This document shows positions 23,849 through 32,213 of a stretch of 33,972 nucleotides of DNA, one piece after another. The stretch covers positions 112,928 through 146,899 of the forward strand of contig NZ_WTFT01000028.1 in assembly GCF_009861505.1 (NCBI RefSeq), written 5' to 3'. How positions within the stretch are numbered: position 1 is the first letter of the stretch; each line of letters starts with the position of its first letter. The position numbers were made by a program, and so were the translations under genes. This DNA comes from Pseudomonas izuensis. GTDB lineage: Bacteria > Pseudomonadota > Gammaproteobacteria > Pseudomonadales > Pseudomonadaceae. The notes under the pieces were generated by a model. It did not search any database. It was not told where the DNA came from and was given only the letters and a program-made list of their open reading frames with translations.

Positions 23849-25522
23849 TTGTCTACGCCTGTCGAACCCTTGCGTTTGCTGCTATTGGCCGAAGAGCCAG
23901 CGTGGGCAGCGTTGTTGCGCGAGTGTCTGGCTCCGATGGGGAGCTCGGCCGTGCTCATCAGCGCGCCGAGTTGGGAGTCGGTCAGCAGTCTGTTCGATGA
24001 CAACCGCAGCGCGGTGTTATTGACGATCCCGGCTCTCCAGCCGGCGCCAGGCCGTTGCTGTCTGCCGACGGTGTTGCTGCTCGAACATGAGCCGCTGACC
24101 CCGCCCGACGGTGTAAGCGACTGGCTGGTGCGCGATCATCTCGATCCCGGCATGTTGCGCCGTTGCCTGCGTCATGTGCGTGAGCGCGGCGTGCTGGAAA
24201 CCACGCTGCAGCGCCTGGCCGAGCAAGACCCGCTGACCGGCATCGCCAACCGCCAGGGTTTTCAGACCTTGCTGACGGCGCGCCTGGCTGAAAACGAAGG
24301 CCGTGGCCTGGCGTTGGGGCACCTTGATCTCGACAACTTCCGCCACGCCAACGACGCCCTCGGCCATCAGGCCGGCGATCGTTTGATCCTGCAAGTGGTG
24401 GCGCGCCTCAAGAGCCAGCTGGAGGTCGGCGATCAACTGGCGCGGCTGGGCAGCGATGAATTCGCCCTGCTGATCGACACCCGCCGCGCCCCCCAGCGCG
24501 CCGAATGGATGGCCGAACGCATCACCGAAGCCCTGGCCGAGCCCTATTGGGTCGATGGCGAAAGCCTGTTGATCGGCTCCAGCCTGGGCATTGCCCACGC
24601 CCGCGCCCAGGCCGGCGCCGACCCGTTGATGTGGCATGCACACATCGCCATGCAGCAAGCCAAGAGTACCCAGGGCTGCACCTTTCACATCTTCAATGAA
24701 CGCATCAACCGTAATGCCCGCAGTATCGCCGACCTCGAAACCGAGCTGCGCCGGGCGTTGCGCCGTGATGAGCTGGAACTGCATTACCAGCCACGGCTGA
24801 ATCTCGAGGACGGGCAGATCGTCGGCCTCGAAGCCCTGGTGCGCTGGCGCCATGCTGAGCGTGGTTTGCTGCCACCGAGCGAATTCGTGCCGCTGGCCGA
24901 GCAAAGCGGTTTGATCGTGCCGCTGGGTTACTGGGTGATTTCCCGGGCCTTGCGCGACATGCAAGCCTTGCGTGAGCGCGGTTTGCCGCCGCTGCACATG
25001 GCGATCAATCTGTCGTTCCGCCAGTTCCAGGACAGTCAGTTGCTCTCGACCCTGAGCCGGCTGATTGCCGAGCGTGGCGTCGAGGCGCAATGGCTGGAAT
25101 TCGAACTGACGGAAACCGCGGTCATGCGCCGCAGTGATCTGGTCAAGCAAACCATGGACGCCCTCGGGCGCCTGGGCGTGCGTTTCTCCCTCGACGACTT
25201 CGGCACCGGGTTCTCATCGTTCGTACACCTCAACAGCTTGCCGATCACCTTGCTGAAGATCGACAAGAGCTTTGTTGGCGGCATGGAACAGCGCGAGGAG
25301 AACCGCAAACTGGTTCACGCGATGATCAACCTCGCGCACAACCTCAATCTCGAAGTCGTTGCTGAAGGCGTGGAAACGGCGGAACAGCTGGATCTGTTGC
25401 GTGGGTTTGCCTGTGATCAAGTGCAGGGATATCTGATCAGCAAACCGTTGGCGTTGCCCGATCTGGTGGAGTACCTGACCTTTGGCAGTAGCCAGCAGCC
25501 GCCGCTGGAAGGGGTGGTCTGA
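23849..25522 (+). CDS. GGDEF-EAL dual-domain cyclic-di-GMP protein
   Basis: A 557-residue soluble protein without evident membrane segments. Residues 1-110 look like a degenerate receiver-type domain (LRLLLLAEEPAWAALLRECLAPMG...). The GGDEF domain follows with DPLTGIANRQGF, LDLDNFRHANDALGHQAGDRL and active-site-like RLGSDEF (199-205), in which the first two glycines of GGDEF are Gly-Ser. The EAL domain has E328-A-L, NLSFRQFQ, ELTETAVM, DDFGTGFSS, KIDKSFV, EGVET and QGYLISKPL, all catalytic residues apparently kept. It most likely hydrolyses cyclic-di-GMP, and the GGDEF half may be regulatory. The start is TTG behind AGGGAG. Confidence 0.9.
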   Translation: MSTPVEPLRLLLLAEEPAWAALLRECLAPMGSSAVLISAPSWESVSSLFDDNRSAVLLTIPALQPAPGRCCLPTVLLLEHEPLTPPDGVSDWLVRDHLDPGMLRRCLRHVRERGVLETTLQRLAEQDPLTGIANRQGFQTLLTARLAENEGRGLALGHLDLDNFRHANDALGHQAGDRLILQVVARLKSQLEVGDQLARLGSDEFALLIDTRRAPQRAEWMAERITEALAEPYWVDGESLLIGSSLGIAHARAQAGADPLMWHAHIAMQQAKSTQGCTFHIFNERINRNARSIADLETELRRALRRDELELHYQPRLNLEDGQIVGLEALVRWRHAERGLLPPSEFVPLAEQSGLIVPLGYWVISRALRDMQALRERGLPPLHMAINLSFRQFQDSQLLSTLSRLIAERGVEAQWLEFELTETAVMRRSDLVKQTMDALGRLGVRFSLDDFGTGFSSFVHLNSLPITLLKIDKSFVGGMEQREENRKLVHAMINLAHNLNLEVVAEGVETAEQLDLLRGFACDQVQGYLISKPLALPDLVEYLTFGSSQQPPLEGVV

Positions 25523-25536
25523 CGGCCACCGCGACC

Positions 25537-25627
25537 TTGTAGGAGCTGGCTTGCCAGCGAAAGCGGTTTGTCATTCAACACATTTGTCGTCTGACCCATC
25601 GCCATCGCTGGCAAGCCAGCTCCTACA
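25537..25627. repeat. REP palindrome pair (gtaggagctggcttgccagcga type)
   Basis: TGTAGGAGCTGGCTTGCCAGCGA and TCGCTGGCAAGCCAGCTCCTACA are exact inverted arms around about 45 bp, between the convergent GGDEF-EAL and MATE genes. Confidence 0.92.
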
Positions 25628-25633
25628 GAGTTT

Positions 25634-27034
25634 TCATTCGGCCTGGATGGCGTCGAAATGCTGCGGGGATGGTTCCCGCCGAATCATCCGCTTCATCTTC
25701 CACTCAAACGCCAGCGTCAGGCTCACCGCCGAGCACGCCAGTCCCAGCGCCAGCCCCCACCAGACACCGGTTGGGCCCCAGTGCAAGTGGAACGCCATCC
25801 ACCATGCGGCGGGCGCGCCAATCAACCAATAGCAACCCAGGCCGACCAGGAACGTAGTCTTGGCATCCTTGAGCCCACGAATGCAGCCCATGGCGATGGT
25901 TTGCGTGCCATCGAACAGCTCGAACCACGCCGCCACCGCCAGCAGGCTCACGGCGAGGTTGATGACCTCGCGGAAAGCCGGGTCGTTGTGGTCCAGGAAC
26001 AGACCAATCAACTGATTCGGCAACAGCCAGAACACCATCGCAAAGCACAGCATCGCCGCCGCGCCGAACGCGATGCCGACCCGTCCGGCCAGTCGTGCAT
26101 CCAGCAGTTGCCCGGCGCCGTAGTGTTGGCCGATGCGCATGGTGATCGCGTAGGAAATCCCCGCCGGGACCATGAACGCCACCGAAACGATTTGCAGGGC
26201 GATCTGGTGCGCCGCCAGCTGCGTACTGCCCATGGTGCCCATGCACAGCGCCGCGAACGCAAACAACCCGACTTCCACTGCGTAGGTGCCGCCAATTGGC
26301 AAGCCCAGGCGCCATAGTTCCTTCAGGTATTGCCGGTTGAGCCGAAGCAGGCCCTGACGCAGCGGGTAGGCGTCATAAGCCGGATGCCGGCGGATGTGCC
26401 ACGCCAGGGCCAGCGCCATGAGGTTGGCCACAATCGCGGTGACCAGGCCGATGCCCATCAAGCCCAGTTTCGGCAGGCCGAACATGCCGGTGATCAACGC
26501 GTAGTTGAGCAGGAAGTTGGCCACCGTGCCGCCCAGGCTGATGACCATCACCGGCGTCGCGCGGCCAATGGCGCTGGTGAAGCCGCGCAGGGCCATGAAG
26601 CTCAGGTAGCCGGGCAGGGCGAAGGGCAAGAACACCAGGAACTGCCCAGCCGCCTGGACGTTGCTTTCGGTCTGGCCGAACAGCAGCAAGACCGGCTTGA
26701 GGTTCCACAGCAGCAGCCCGCCGCCCAGCGCCATCAGCCACGCCAGCCACACCCCGGCCTGGGTCAGTCGGGTCGCACCGAGGATATCGCCTGCACCCTG
26801 ACGAATCGCCACCAGGGTGCCGACTGCCGCAATCACGCCGATGCAGAAAATCGACACGAAAGAATAGGTTGCCGCGCCGAGCCCACCGCCGGCCAGCGCC
26901 TCGGGACTCAGGCGCGCCATCATCAAAGTGTCGGTGAGGACCATCAACATGTGCGCCAACTGCGAGGCGATCAACGGCCCCGCCAGCCGCAGGATGGCCC
27001 AGAGTTCAATACGCGCTGGATGCTGCATGGTCAT
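25634..27034 (-). CDS. MATE-family multidrug efflux transporter (NorM/PmpM-like)
   Basis: A protein of about 466 residues with some 12 membrane helices and the two-repeat MATE layout. Segments include LAGPLIASQLAHMLMVLTDTLMMARLSPEALAGGGL at the N-terminus, GLPIGGTYAVEVGLFAFAALCMGTMGSTQLAAHQIALQIVSVAFMVPAGISYAITMRIGQHYG in the middle, and FDGTQTIAMGCIRGLKDAKTT near the end. It is expected to extrude cationic drugs in exchange for Na+ or H+. The start is uncertain among GTG 27037, ATG 27034 and ATG 27028; no clear ribosome binding site decides. It is divergent from the LysR gene, which may regulate it, though that is a guess. Confidence 0.92.
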   Translation of the reverse strand: MTMQHPARIELWAILRLAGPLIASQLAHMLMVLTDTLMMARLSPEALAGGGLGAATYSFVSIFCIGVIAAVGTLVAIRQGAGDILGATRLTQAGVWLAWLMALGGGLLLWNLKPVLLLFGQTESNVQAAGQFLVFLPFALPGYLSFMALRGFTSAIGRATPVMVISLGGTVANFLLNYALITGMFGLPKLGLMGIGLVTAIVANLMALALAWHIRRHPAYDAYPLRQGLLRLNRQYLKELWRLGLPIGGTYAVEVGLFAFAALCMGTMGSTQLAAHQIALQIVSVAFMVPAGISYAITMRIGQHYGAGQLLDARLAGRVGIAFGAAAMLCFAMVFWLLPNQLIGLFLDHNDPAFREVINLAVSLLAVAAWFELFDGTQTIAMGCIRGLKDAKTTFLVGLGCYWLIGAPAAWWMAFHLHWGPTGVWWGLALGLACSAVSLTLAFEWKMKRMIRREPSPQHFDAIQAE

Positions 27035-27186
27035 CACGCTCGATTGTCAGAGTGAACAGGAAAGCATCGATTCTCGGCGCTCTGCGGGGTTTGCACAAAG
27101 GGATAAAAAGGATGGATAGCATGATTCAAACTCATGCTGGGCAGTTTCTGCTAGGGTGGCCGAATCCCGGTGTAGGAGCTTTCCCA

Positions 27187-28107
27187 ATGTCACGTCGTCT
27201 TCCTCCCTTGTATGCCCTGCGCGCATTCGAAGCGGCGGCGCGACACAGTTCGTTTACCCGTGCCGCCGAAGAGCTGTCGATCACGCAAAGTGCGGTCAGT
27301 CGGCATATTCGTACGCTCGAAGAGCATTTTGCCTGCCGCTTGTTTCACCGCAGTGGCCGCCACCTGCAGCTGACCGAGTCGGCCCGGCTGTTGTTGCCGG
27401 GCATCCGCGAGGGCTTCACCGCCCTGGAGCGCGCCTGCAATACCTTGCGCGCCGAAGACGACATTCTGCGCATGAAAGCCCCGTCGACCCTGACCATGCG
27501 CTGGTTGCTGGCGCGCCTGAGTCGTTTCCGCCATTTGCAGCCGGGCAATGAGGTGCAACTGACCAGCGCCTGGATGGATGTCGATTCGGTGGACTTCAAC
27601 GATGAGCCGTTCGATTGTGCAGTGTTGCTGAGCAACGGACATTTCCCGCCGGACTGGGAGGCGAGTTATCTGTTTCCCGAGGAGTTGATTCCGGTGGGTG
27701 CGCCGAATCTGCCGAGCGATCAGCCTTGGGACGTCACGCGTCTGGCCAACACCGAACTGCTGCACCCGACACCGGACCGGCGCGACTGGCGCAATTGGCT
27801 GGAACGCATGGGCCTGGCCGATCAGGTGTCGCTCAAGGGCGGGCAGGTGTTCGACACGCTGGAGCTGGGCATGATCGCAGCAGCCCGGGGCTATGGCGTG
27901 TCCATGGGTGATTTGCTGATGGTGGCGGAAGATGTTGCCCAGGGACGTTTGAGCCTGCCGTGGCCGACGGCGGTGGCCAGCGGTGAGAAATATTATCTGG
28001 TCTGGCCGAAAACACGTCCGGGCGGTGAACGCATGCGCCGGCTCAGCGACTTTTTGCAAAACGAAGTCCGATCCATGGAATTGCCGGATGTCGTGCATCT
28101 GAGCTGA
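27187..28107 (+). CDS. LysR-family transcriptional regulator (GcvA-like)
   Basis: A 306-residue LysR-type regulator. The N-terminal helix-turn-helix is LRAFEAAARHSSFTRAAEELSITQSAVSRHIRTLEEHFACRLFHRSGRHLQLTESA, with the GcvA-subgroup start MSRRLPPLYALRAFEAAARH. A periplasmic-binding-type effector domain follows. The frame is open 45 codons upstream, but the ATG at 27187, preceded by AGGAGCTTTCCCA, gives the conserved N-terminus. The target and effector are unknown. The 3' end is 57 bp from the convergent comM stop. Confidence 0.9.
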   Translation: MSRRLPPLYALRAFEAAARHSSFTRAAEELSITQSAVSRHIRTLEEHFACRLFHRSGRHLQLTESARLLLPGIREGFTALERACNTLRAEDDILRMKAPSTLTMRWLLARLSRFRHLQPGNEVQLTSAWMDVDSVDFNDEPFDCAVLLSNGHFPPDWEASYLFPEELIPVGAPNLPSDQPWDVTRLANTELLHPTPDRRDWRNWLERMGLADQVSLKGGQVFDTLELGMIAAARGYGVSMGDLLMVAEDVAQGRLSLPWPTAVASGEKYYLVWPKTRPGGERMRRLSDFLQNEVRSMELPDVVHLS

Positions 28108-28164
28108 GTGGAAGAAGCTGCTGCAATCGTGGCCTCGAGCGATATCCCGGCAATTATCGCGAAC

Positions 28165-29658
28165 TCACTGCGTCGCCGGTCGATACTGCAACGCCTCAGC
28201 CAGATGCGCCCGACCGATATCATCAACCTTCTCAAGGTCCGCCAGCGTACGCGCCACCTTGAGCAATCGATGAGCGGATCTGAGCGACAACGTCAGGCGC
28301 TCACAGGCTGTTTCCAGCCAGGTTTCGTCAACTGTGGATAAGTTGCAGTGACGGCGCAGCCCTGGCAGATCAAGAAACGCGTTCGCGCATCCCTGACGCT
28401 TGTGTTGACGCTCGCGGGCCTCGGCAACCTGACCCGCAGCCGATGCCGTGTCATCCCCAGGTTTAGGCGCCGGATTCAGCGCCGTGGCTTCCCGGGCCAC
28501 GGTCAGGTGCAGATCGATCCGATCCAGCAGCGGCCCCGAGAGCTTGTTGCGATAGCGTTGCACCATGTCCGGCGTGCACGAACATTTACCGCTGGGCTCG
28601 CCAAGATATCCACAGGGGCAGGGGTTCATGGCCGCGACCAATTGAAAGCGCGCCGGAAATCGCACGCGATCCTTGGCCCGTGAGATCACGATATGCCCGG
28701 ACTCCAGCGGCTCGCGCAGCACCTCCAATACCTTGCGATCAAATTCCGGGAGTTCGTCCAGAAACAGCACACCGTGGTGGGCGAGAGTAATTTCGCCAGG
28801 CTGGGGTTTTGAGCCTCCGCCCACCAGCGCGGGCCCGGATGCCGAGTGATGCGGCTGACGAAACGGCCGCTGCGGCCAATGGCTCAACGACGAACAACTG
28901 ACGACCGACTGAATCGCCGCCACTTCCAGTGCTTCATTTTCGGCCAGCGGCGGTAGCAATCCCGGCAGACGACTCGCCAACAGGGTTTTTCCCGTCCCGG
29001 GCGGCCCGCTGAACAGCAGGTTGTGAGCGCCTGCGGCAGCAATCAGCAAGGCACGTTTTGCGGAGAGTTGCCCCTGTACCTCATTCAAGTCGGGATAAGG
29101 TTTGCTGGCGTACAGCAAGCCATTGGAAACATAAGGCTCGATCGGTGTATGCCCATTGAAATGCGCGACGGCCTCAAGCAAATGATCCACCGCAATCACC
29201 TTCAACCCCGACGCCAGGCACGCTTCTTCGGCGTTCGCTCGTGGCACCATCAACCAGCGCCCGGCCTTGCGCGCCGCCAGCGCCGCCGGCAACACCCCTC
29301 GAACCGCTCGCACCGCGCCCGATAACGCCAACTCCCCAAGACACTCCACATCATCGAGCGTCAATGTCGGCACCTGCACACTGGCCGAGAGAATCCCCAG
29401 GGCAATCGCCAGATCGAACCGCCCGCCATCCTTGGGCAAATCCGCCGGCGCCAAATTCAACGTGATCCGCCGCGCCGGAAATTGCAGCCCCGAATTGATG
29501 ATCGCGCTACGCACCCGATCCTTGCTCTCCTTCACCGCCGCTTCAGGCAGGCCGACCATGGTCAGCGACGGCAAACCATTGGCCAGGTGGACTTCAACGG
29601 TGACAGCGGGTGCATCCACGCCGATTTGGGCGCGGCTATGGACGATGGAGAGGGACAT
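28165..29658 (-). CDS. comM: ComM/YifB-family AAA+ ATPase (Mg-chelatase-like, branch-migration helicase)
   Basis: Hexameric AAA+ motor that drives branch migration during natural transformation and related recombination. The 497-residue protein starts MSLSIVHSRAQIGVDAPAVTVE, the family N-terminus, with an N-terminal LonB/ChlI domain (residues 1-170). The AAA+ core has Walker A FSGPPGTGKTLL, GVLFLDELPEF (Walker B) and a zinc-finger-like MNPCPCGYLGEPSGKCSCT. The magnesium-chelatase-type C-terminal domain ends RPATQ. The frame is open 98 codons upstream of the ATG at 29658, but that is non-homologous upstream DNA. comM is a well-known island insertion target in Acinetobacter. Here it is intact, yet a decayed copy of its 5' end lies 2.67 kb upstream. 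Confidence 0.95.
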   Translation of the reverse strand: MSLSIVHSRAQIGVDAPAVTVEVHLANGLPSLTMVGLPEAAVKESKDRVRSAIINSGLQFPARRITLNLAPADLPKDGGRFDLAIALGILSASVQVPTLTLDDVECLGELALSGAVRAVRGVLPAALAARKAGRWLMVPRANAEEACLASGLKVIAVDHLLEAVAHFNGHTPIEPYVSNGLLYASKPYPDLNEVQGQLSAKRALLIAAAGAHNLLFSGPPGTGKTLLASRLPGLLPPLAENEALEVAAIQSVVSCSSLSHWPQRPFRQPHHSASGPALVGGGSKPQPGEITLAHHGVLFLDELPEFDRKVLEVLREPLESGHIVISRAKDRVRFPARFQLVAAMNPCPCGYLGEPSGKCSCTPDMVQRYRNKLSGPLLDRIDLHLTVAREATALNPAPKPGDDTASAAGQVAEARERQHKRQGCANAFLDLPGLRRHCNLSTVDETWLETACERLTLSLRSAHRLLKVARTLADLEKVDDIGRAHLAEALQYRPATQ

Positions 29659-29764
29659 GGTCGTTCCTTGCGTTGTAGAGGGCCGCTTCCTGCGGTTTTT
29701 GAAGGGTAGACGCGGAGGAGGAAATTGGTGGAGTGGTTGCGCGGGGAAACTATCACTGGGTGTT
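29548..29764. repeat. Direct repeat copy A: comM codons 1-37 plus 106 bp upstream
   Basis: About 217 bp that align nearly without gaps with 32214-32432, same orientation, by eye roughly three-quarters identical. Includes the intact comM start. Copy B is decayed. The pair brackets the avcD cassette. Confidence 0.8.
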
Positions 29765-29792
29765 GCGAATGCCTTGGCCAAAATGGCGGGCG

Positions 29793-29823
29793 AAAAAAAA
29801 CCGCCTTGAGAAGACGGTTTTTT
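29793..29823 (-). terminator. Rho-independent terminator upstream of comM
   Basis: Read on the minus strand: A tract, CCGTCTT, CTC loop, AAGGCGG (one G-U pair), eight T. A second hairpin (29828-29854, GCAGGCTTTGG/CCAAGGCCTGC) adjoins it. It would insulate comM from transcription arriving from the avcD cassette. Confidence 0.75.
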
Positions 29824-30034
29824 GATTGCAGGCTTTGGTGACGCCAAGGCCTGCGTACCCTTAGTGGATACACTCGCGTGTGTTGAGGTTATGCATGTTT
29901 GATCGTAGATGCAATATTGCGGACGCTTTAAATGGATCTGCCCCGTTTGCATCGTTAGCGCTTAGCGTAATCATGGCGACTTGGATGAGGTTGTGAAGCC
30001 CATGAAAAAGCCCCGCTATTTGCGAGGCTTTCCT
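29824..30034. other. Gene-free stretch between comM and the avcD cassette
   Basis: Contains the hairpin at 29828-29854 and the avcD terminator at 30005-30031; no ORF with a credible start. It is richer in A+T than the core genome. No tRNA or integrase is present. Confidence 0.5.
30005..30031 (-). terminator. Rho-independent terminator of the deaminase gene
   Basis: Minus strand: AAAGCCTCGC, AAATA loop, GCGGGGCTTTTT. It starts within 4 nt of the stop codon. Confidence 0.88.
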
Positions 30035-31810
30035 TCAAGCCGCTGGTTCTGGTTCAGGCGGCTCTACTATAGGCGGAAGAGGAGGCGGGGGCGGGGGGCG
30101 CTGCGCGGAAGGAACCGGTGGTGGTGATGGTTGGGGTCCATTGGCCGATTGATGCCCTGAAGGAAAAGCATTAGATGGTCCACTTAGCCCGCTTGGCGTG
30201 GTTGGAGCCGGCCGCGCTGGAGTCGCCAGAGGAATGCTTCCCGAATTTGATGGTGGCGGCGGTGTGAATGCACCTACCTTGCTTAGCAAGTCCTGAACAA
30301 CCTTTCCTTCGATAGTCTGGTATGGGTCAAGATACTGAGTTCCGATATGTAGGGCATCCGTCTTGATAATGTCAACGGCCTGACCAGTCTTGTCCTTTTT
30401 ATCGCCTCTAGACATAAAGAAAGCTGCGTATTTGCTAGGCGGTACGCCAGAAAACGTCTCGAACAAAGTTTTATCTGGAGTCCAGGCATCGGTGGTGATG
30501 GCATCCTCATGCAGGTCCAGTGCGAGACTTTTTTCATACGGCTCGATATAGACAACACGCTTGATACCAGCGGCGATGATGTGCCGAGCGCAGTTATGGC
30601 AAGGGAATGTTGTTGTGTACAGGACACATGAATCGGTCGAGTTCCCGTGCGATCGCGCTAGGCCGAGAATCGCTTCCATCTCTGCATGGATGGCACGGGA
30701 GAATTCGATGATTGACCCAGCTCTTGTCTCTTTTTGGATCAACCGAGCAAGCTCGTCTTTGGTCTCTTGAGTAACAGTAACTTTCTTGCTGACGATATCC
30801 ACAATATCTTCAATGAGATGAGATTTGTGTATGTCGTTGTAGCATTTGCCACCGTGAAAGATACACCGCTGATCGTTCGTGCTGTCCGATGTGTAAAGAC
30901 CACCACCAAATTTCGGCACATCGTTCCAGCCAAGAGAAATAACGTTTCCTTCTTTGTTGACGATGGCTGCACCGACCTGTCTGCTAAGACATGCTGATTT
31001 CAATGAGGCCGAATACGCAGCGTACATGCCAGATTCATCTGCAGTCGGTGTAATACCATTTTTTCCATGGACCAGCGCAGCAAAACGCTGACATGGAGCG
31101 GTAAGGTTCGATACCGAGTCCTGATTGTTGCGAATGAAGAAGTCAGCAAGCTGCAGTGTTTTCTCTAGTTTTTGCCCATGGGTTGCATTCAGCTCGTTTC
31201 GGTCACGGTCAATTAGGTACTGCGCTTCGTGCTTAGGAATTCTTTCCGAGCGAGTCAGATAGTTGAATCTGATTTTTTCAGGGCTCAGGACGCCTATTAG
31301 ATAAAAAATGTCTCCATAGACAAGCTTGAAGAGTTCGACCTCTTCAGGGTGTTTGAGTTGGTCAATTATGTAAACAGTTTTTGGAGCCTTGCCATCTGGG
31401 CCTTTTGCGATGGTGCGCTTGACTGCAATTTCCTGCATGGCCAAGGCTGCAAGGATCGGCGGGTCATACTTTTTTCTAAGTTCGTTGCCGAGGTCTTGAA
31501 GCGTTGTGTACCGCTCCTTACCTGAGGAAACATCTAGTGAGAGGGTTTTCAACTCAGGCGGAAGCCCGTGAGTTTTAAAATGCCCCTTGATGATATCGCT
31601 GACTTTTACATGCTCAGTGATATATCCGTATTCCTCGAACTGAAGACGGATGGAGCGAATGACGTCTGCCAAGTTGCAGCCAACCGGGCCACAAAATGCG
31701 ATGACGATTTCATCTGTACGTCGACCTTCGATTCGTTGACGAATACTCATCGTGGAGGATTTGGCATCCGCACTTTTAGTAAGTCGTTCCTTGGGGGCGG
31801 GGGCGGCCAT
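30035..31810 (-). CDS. avcD: Anti-phage deoxycytidylate deaminase (AvcD/DCD type) with proline-rich tail
   Basis: A 591-residue two-domain protein. Residues 35-230 form a nucleoside-kinase-like P-loop domain starting IVIAFCGPVGCNL (the Walker A position has GPVGCNL at 41-47, without the usual GK[ST]). Residues 255-470 form a deoxycytidylate deaminase domain with catalytic H375 and E377 (RAIHAEMEA), zinc cysteines C404 and C407 (PCHNC), and a second Cys/His cluster (C316, H319, C323). The layout is that of AvcD/dCTP deaminases, which, once phage shuts down host transcription, deaminate dCTP/dCMP and starve phage DNA synthesis. Residues 516-591 are proline-rich and probably disordered; I do not know this from other members. 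AAGGA sits seven nt ahead of the ATG. A 57-codon ORF lies 34 nt upstream. Distinctly lower G+C than its neighbours. Confidence 0.88.
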   Translation of the reverse strand: MAAPAPKERLTKSADAKSSTMSIRQRIEGRRTDEIVIAFCGPVGCNLADVIRSIRLQFEEYGYITEHVKVSDIIKGHFKTHGLPPELKTLSLDVSSGKERYTTLQDLGNELRKKYDPPILAALAMQEIAVKRTIAKGPDGKAPKTVYIIDQLKHPEEVELFKLVYGDIFYLIGVLSPEKIRFNYLTRSERIPKHEAQYLIDRDRNELNATHGQKLEKTLQLADFFIRNNQDSVSNLTAPCQRFAALVHGKNGITPTADESGMYAAYSASLKSACLSRQVGAAIVNKEGNVISLGWNDVPKFGGGLYTSDSTNDQRCIFHGGKCYNDIHKSHLIEDIVDIVSKKVTVTQETKDELARLIQKETRAGSIIEFSRAIHAEMEAILGLARSHGNSTDSCVLYTTTFPCHNCARHIIAAGIKRVVYIEPYEKSLALDLHEDAITTDAWTPDKTLFETFSGVPPSKYAAFFMSRGDKKDKTGQAVDIIKTDALHIGTQYLDPYQTIEGKVVQDLLSKVGAFTPPPPSNSGSIPLATPARPAPTTPSGLSGPSNAFPSGHQSANGPQPSPPPVPSAQRPPPPPPLPPIVEPPEPEPAA

Positions 31811-31844
31811 CTTCAGATCCTTGAAGCATTGAAATATTTAGGAA

Positions 31845-32018
31845 TTACCAATCGGCCTTCTGAGCGTTGGCAACAACCATCTCAAGAGCCTTTCTGTACT
31901 CCTCGGAGGCCTGCCGTTCTTTGAACTGAGCGAAGCCGATCACATTCGAGCGCTGATCCGTGGTGCCCTTGGCGAGCTTCGTGGATTGCTGCACGTTTGA
32001 CTCCTCAGTTTTTTTCAT
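31845..32018 (-). CDS. 57-residue small ORF at the AvcI position
   Basis: Translates to a hydrophilic protein beginning MKKTEESNVQQSTKLAKG and ending MVVANAQKADW, with a predicted helical centre (FAQFKERQASEEYRKALEMVV). It starts at ATG 32018 with a weak upstream purine run (GGATGAAGCCGAG) and stops 34 nt before avcD, so both are on one transcript. In Vibrio cholerae the sequence directly upstream of avcD encodes AvcI, an RNA inhibitor that keeps the deaminase off until it decays. This locus may therefore act as RNA, as peptide, or both. I do not recognise the peptide family. Its length and clean frame suggest coding, but the purine run is not a strong ribosome binding site. Confidence 0.6.
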   Translation of the reverse strand: MKKTEESNVQQSTKLAKGTTDQRSNVIGFAQFKERQASEEYRKALEMVVANAQKADW

Positions 32019-32107
32019 CTCGGCTTCATCCCCTAGGTGGTGACGGTCAAAAACAGGCCCGCATTCTACAGACGCACATCCTCAAGTTAAACCTCCGATT
32101 GGGGATT

Positions 32108-32135
32108 AGCATAGCTCTATTTACCTAGACGACAA
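32108..32135 (-). promoter_or_regulatory. Sigma-70 promoter of the small ORF-avcD transcript
   Basis: On the minus strand TTGTCG (32130-32135), 16-bp spacer, TATGCT (32108-32113). Predicted start about 32100, giving an 80-nt leader before the small ORF. It lies between the comM remnant and the cassette, so the promoter belongs to the cassette. Confidence 0.65.
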
Positions 32136-32213
32136 GCGGTAGGAGCGCCTGCGGAAAAGGGTGTGATGCCTGAGTTTCATTTTTGTATATGGCTTGCTAA
32201 GCACAGCCTCGAG

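Noticed and set aside
29793..29854. Tandem hairpins upstream of comM as an attachment site
   Set aside because: The first is an ordinary intrinsic terminator with a U tract; no matching copy is seen at the other end of the cassette.
29659..29952. 98-codon N-terminal extension of comM
   Set aside because: Crosses a terminator hairpin and lacks family homology; the MSLSIVHSRAQ start at 29658 is conserved and is also the start of the decayed copy.
31748..31750. Alternative start (Met21, MSIRQR) for the deaminase
   Set aside because: No ribosome binding site precedes it, while ATG 31810 has AAGGA at seven nt.
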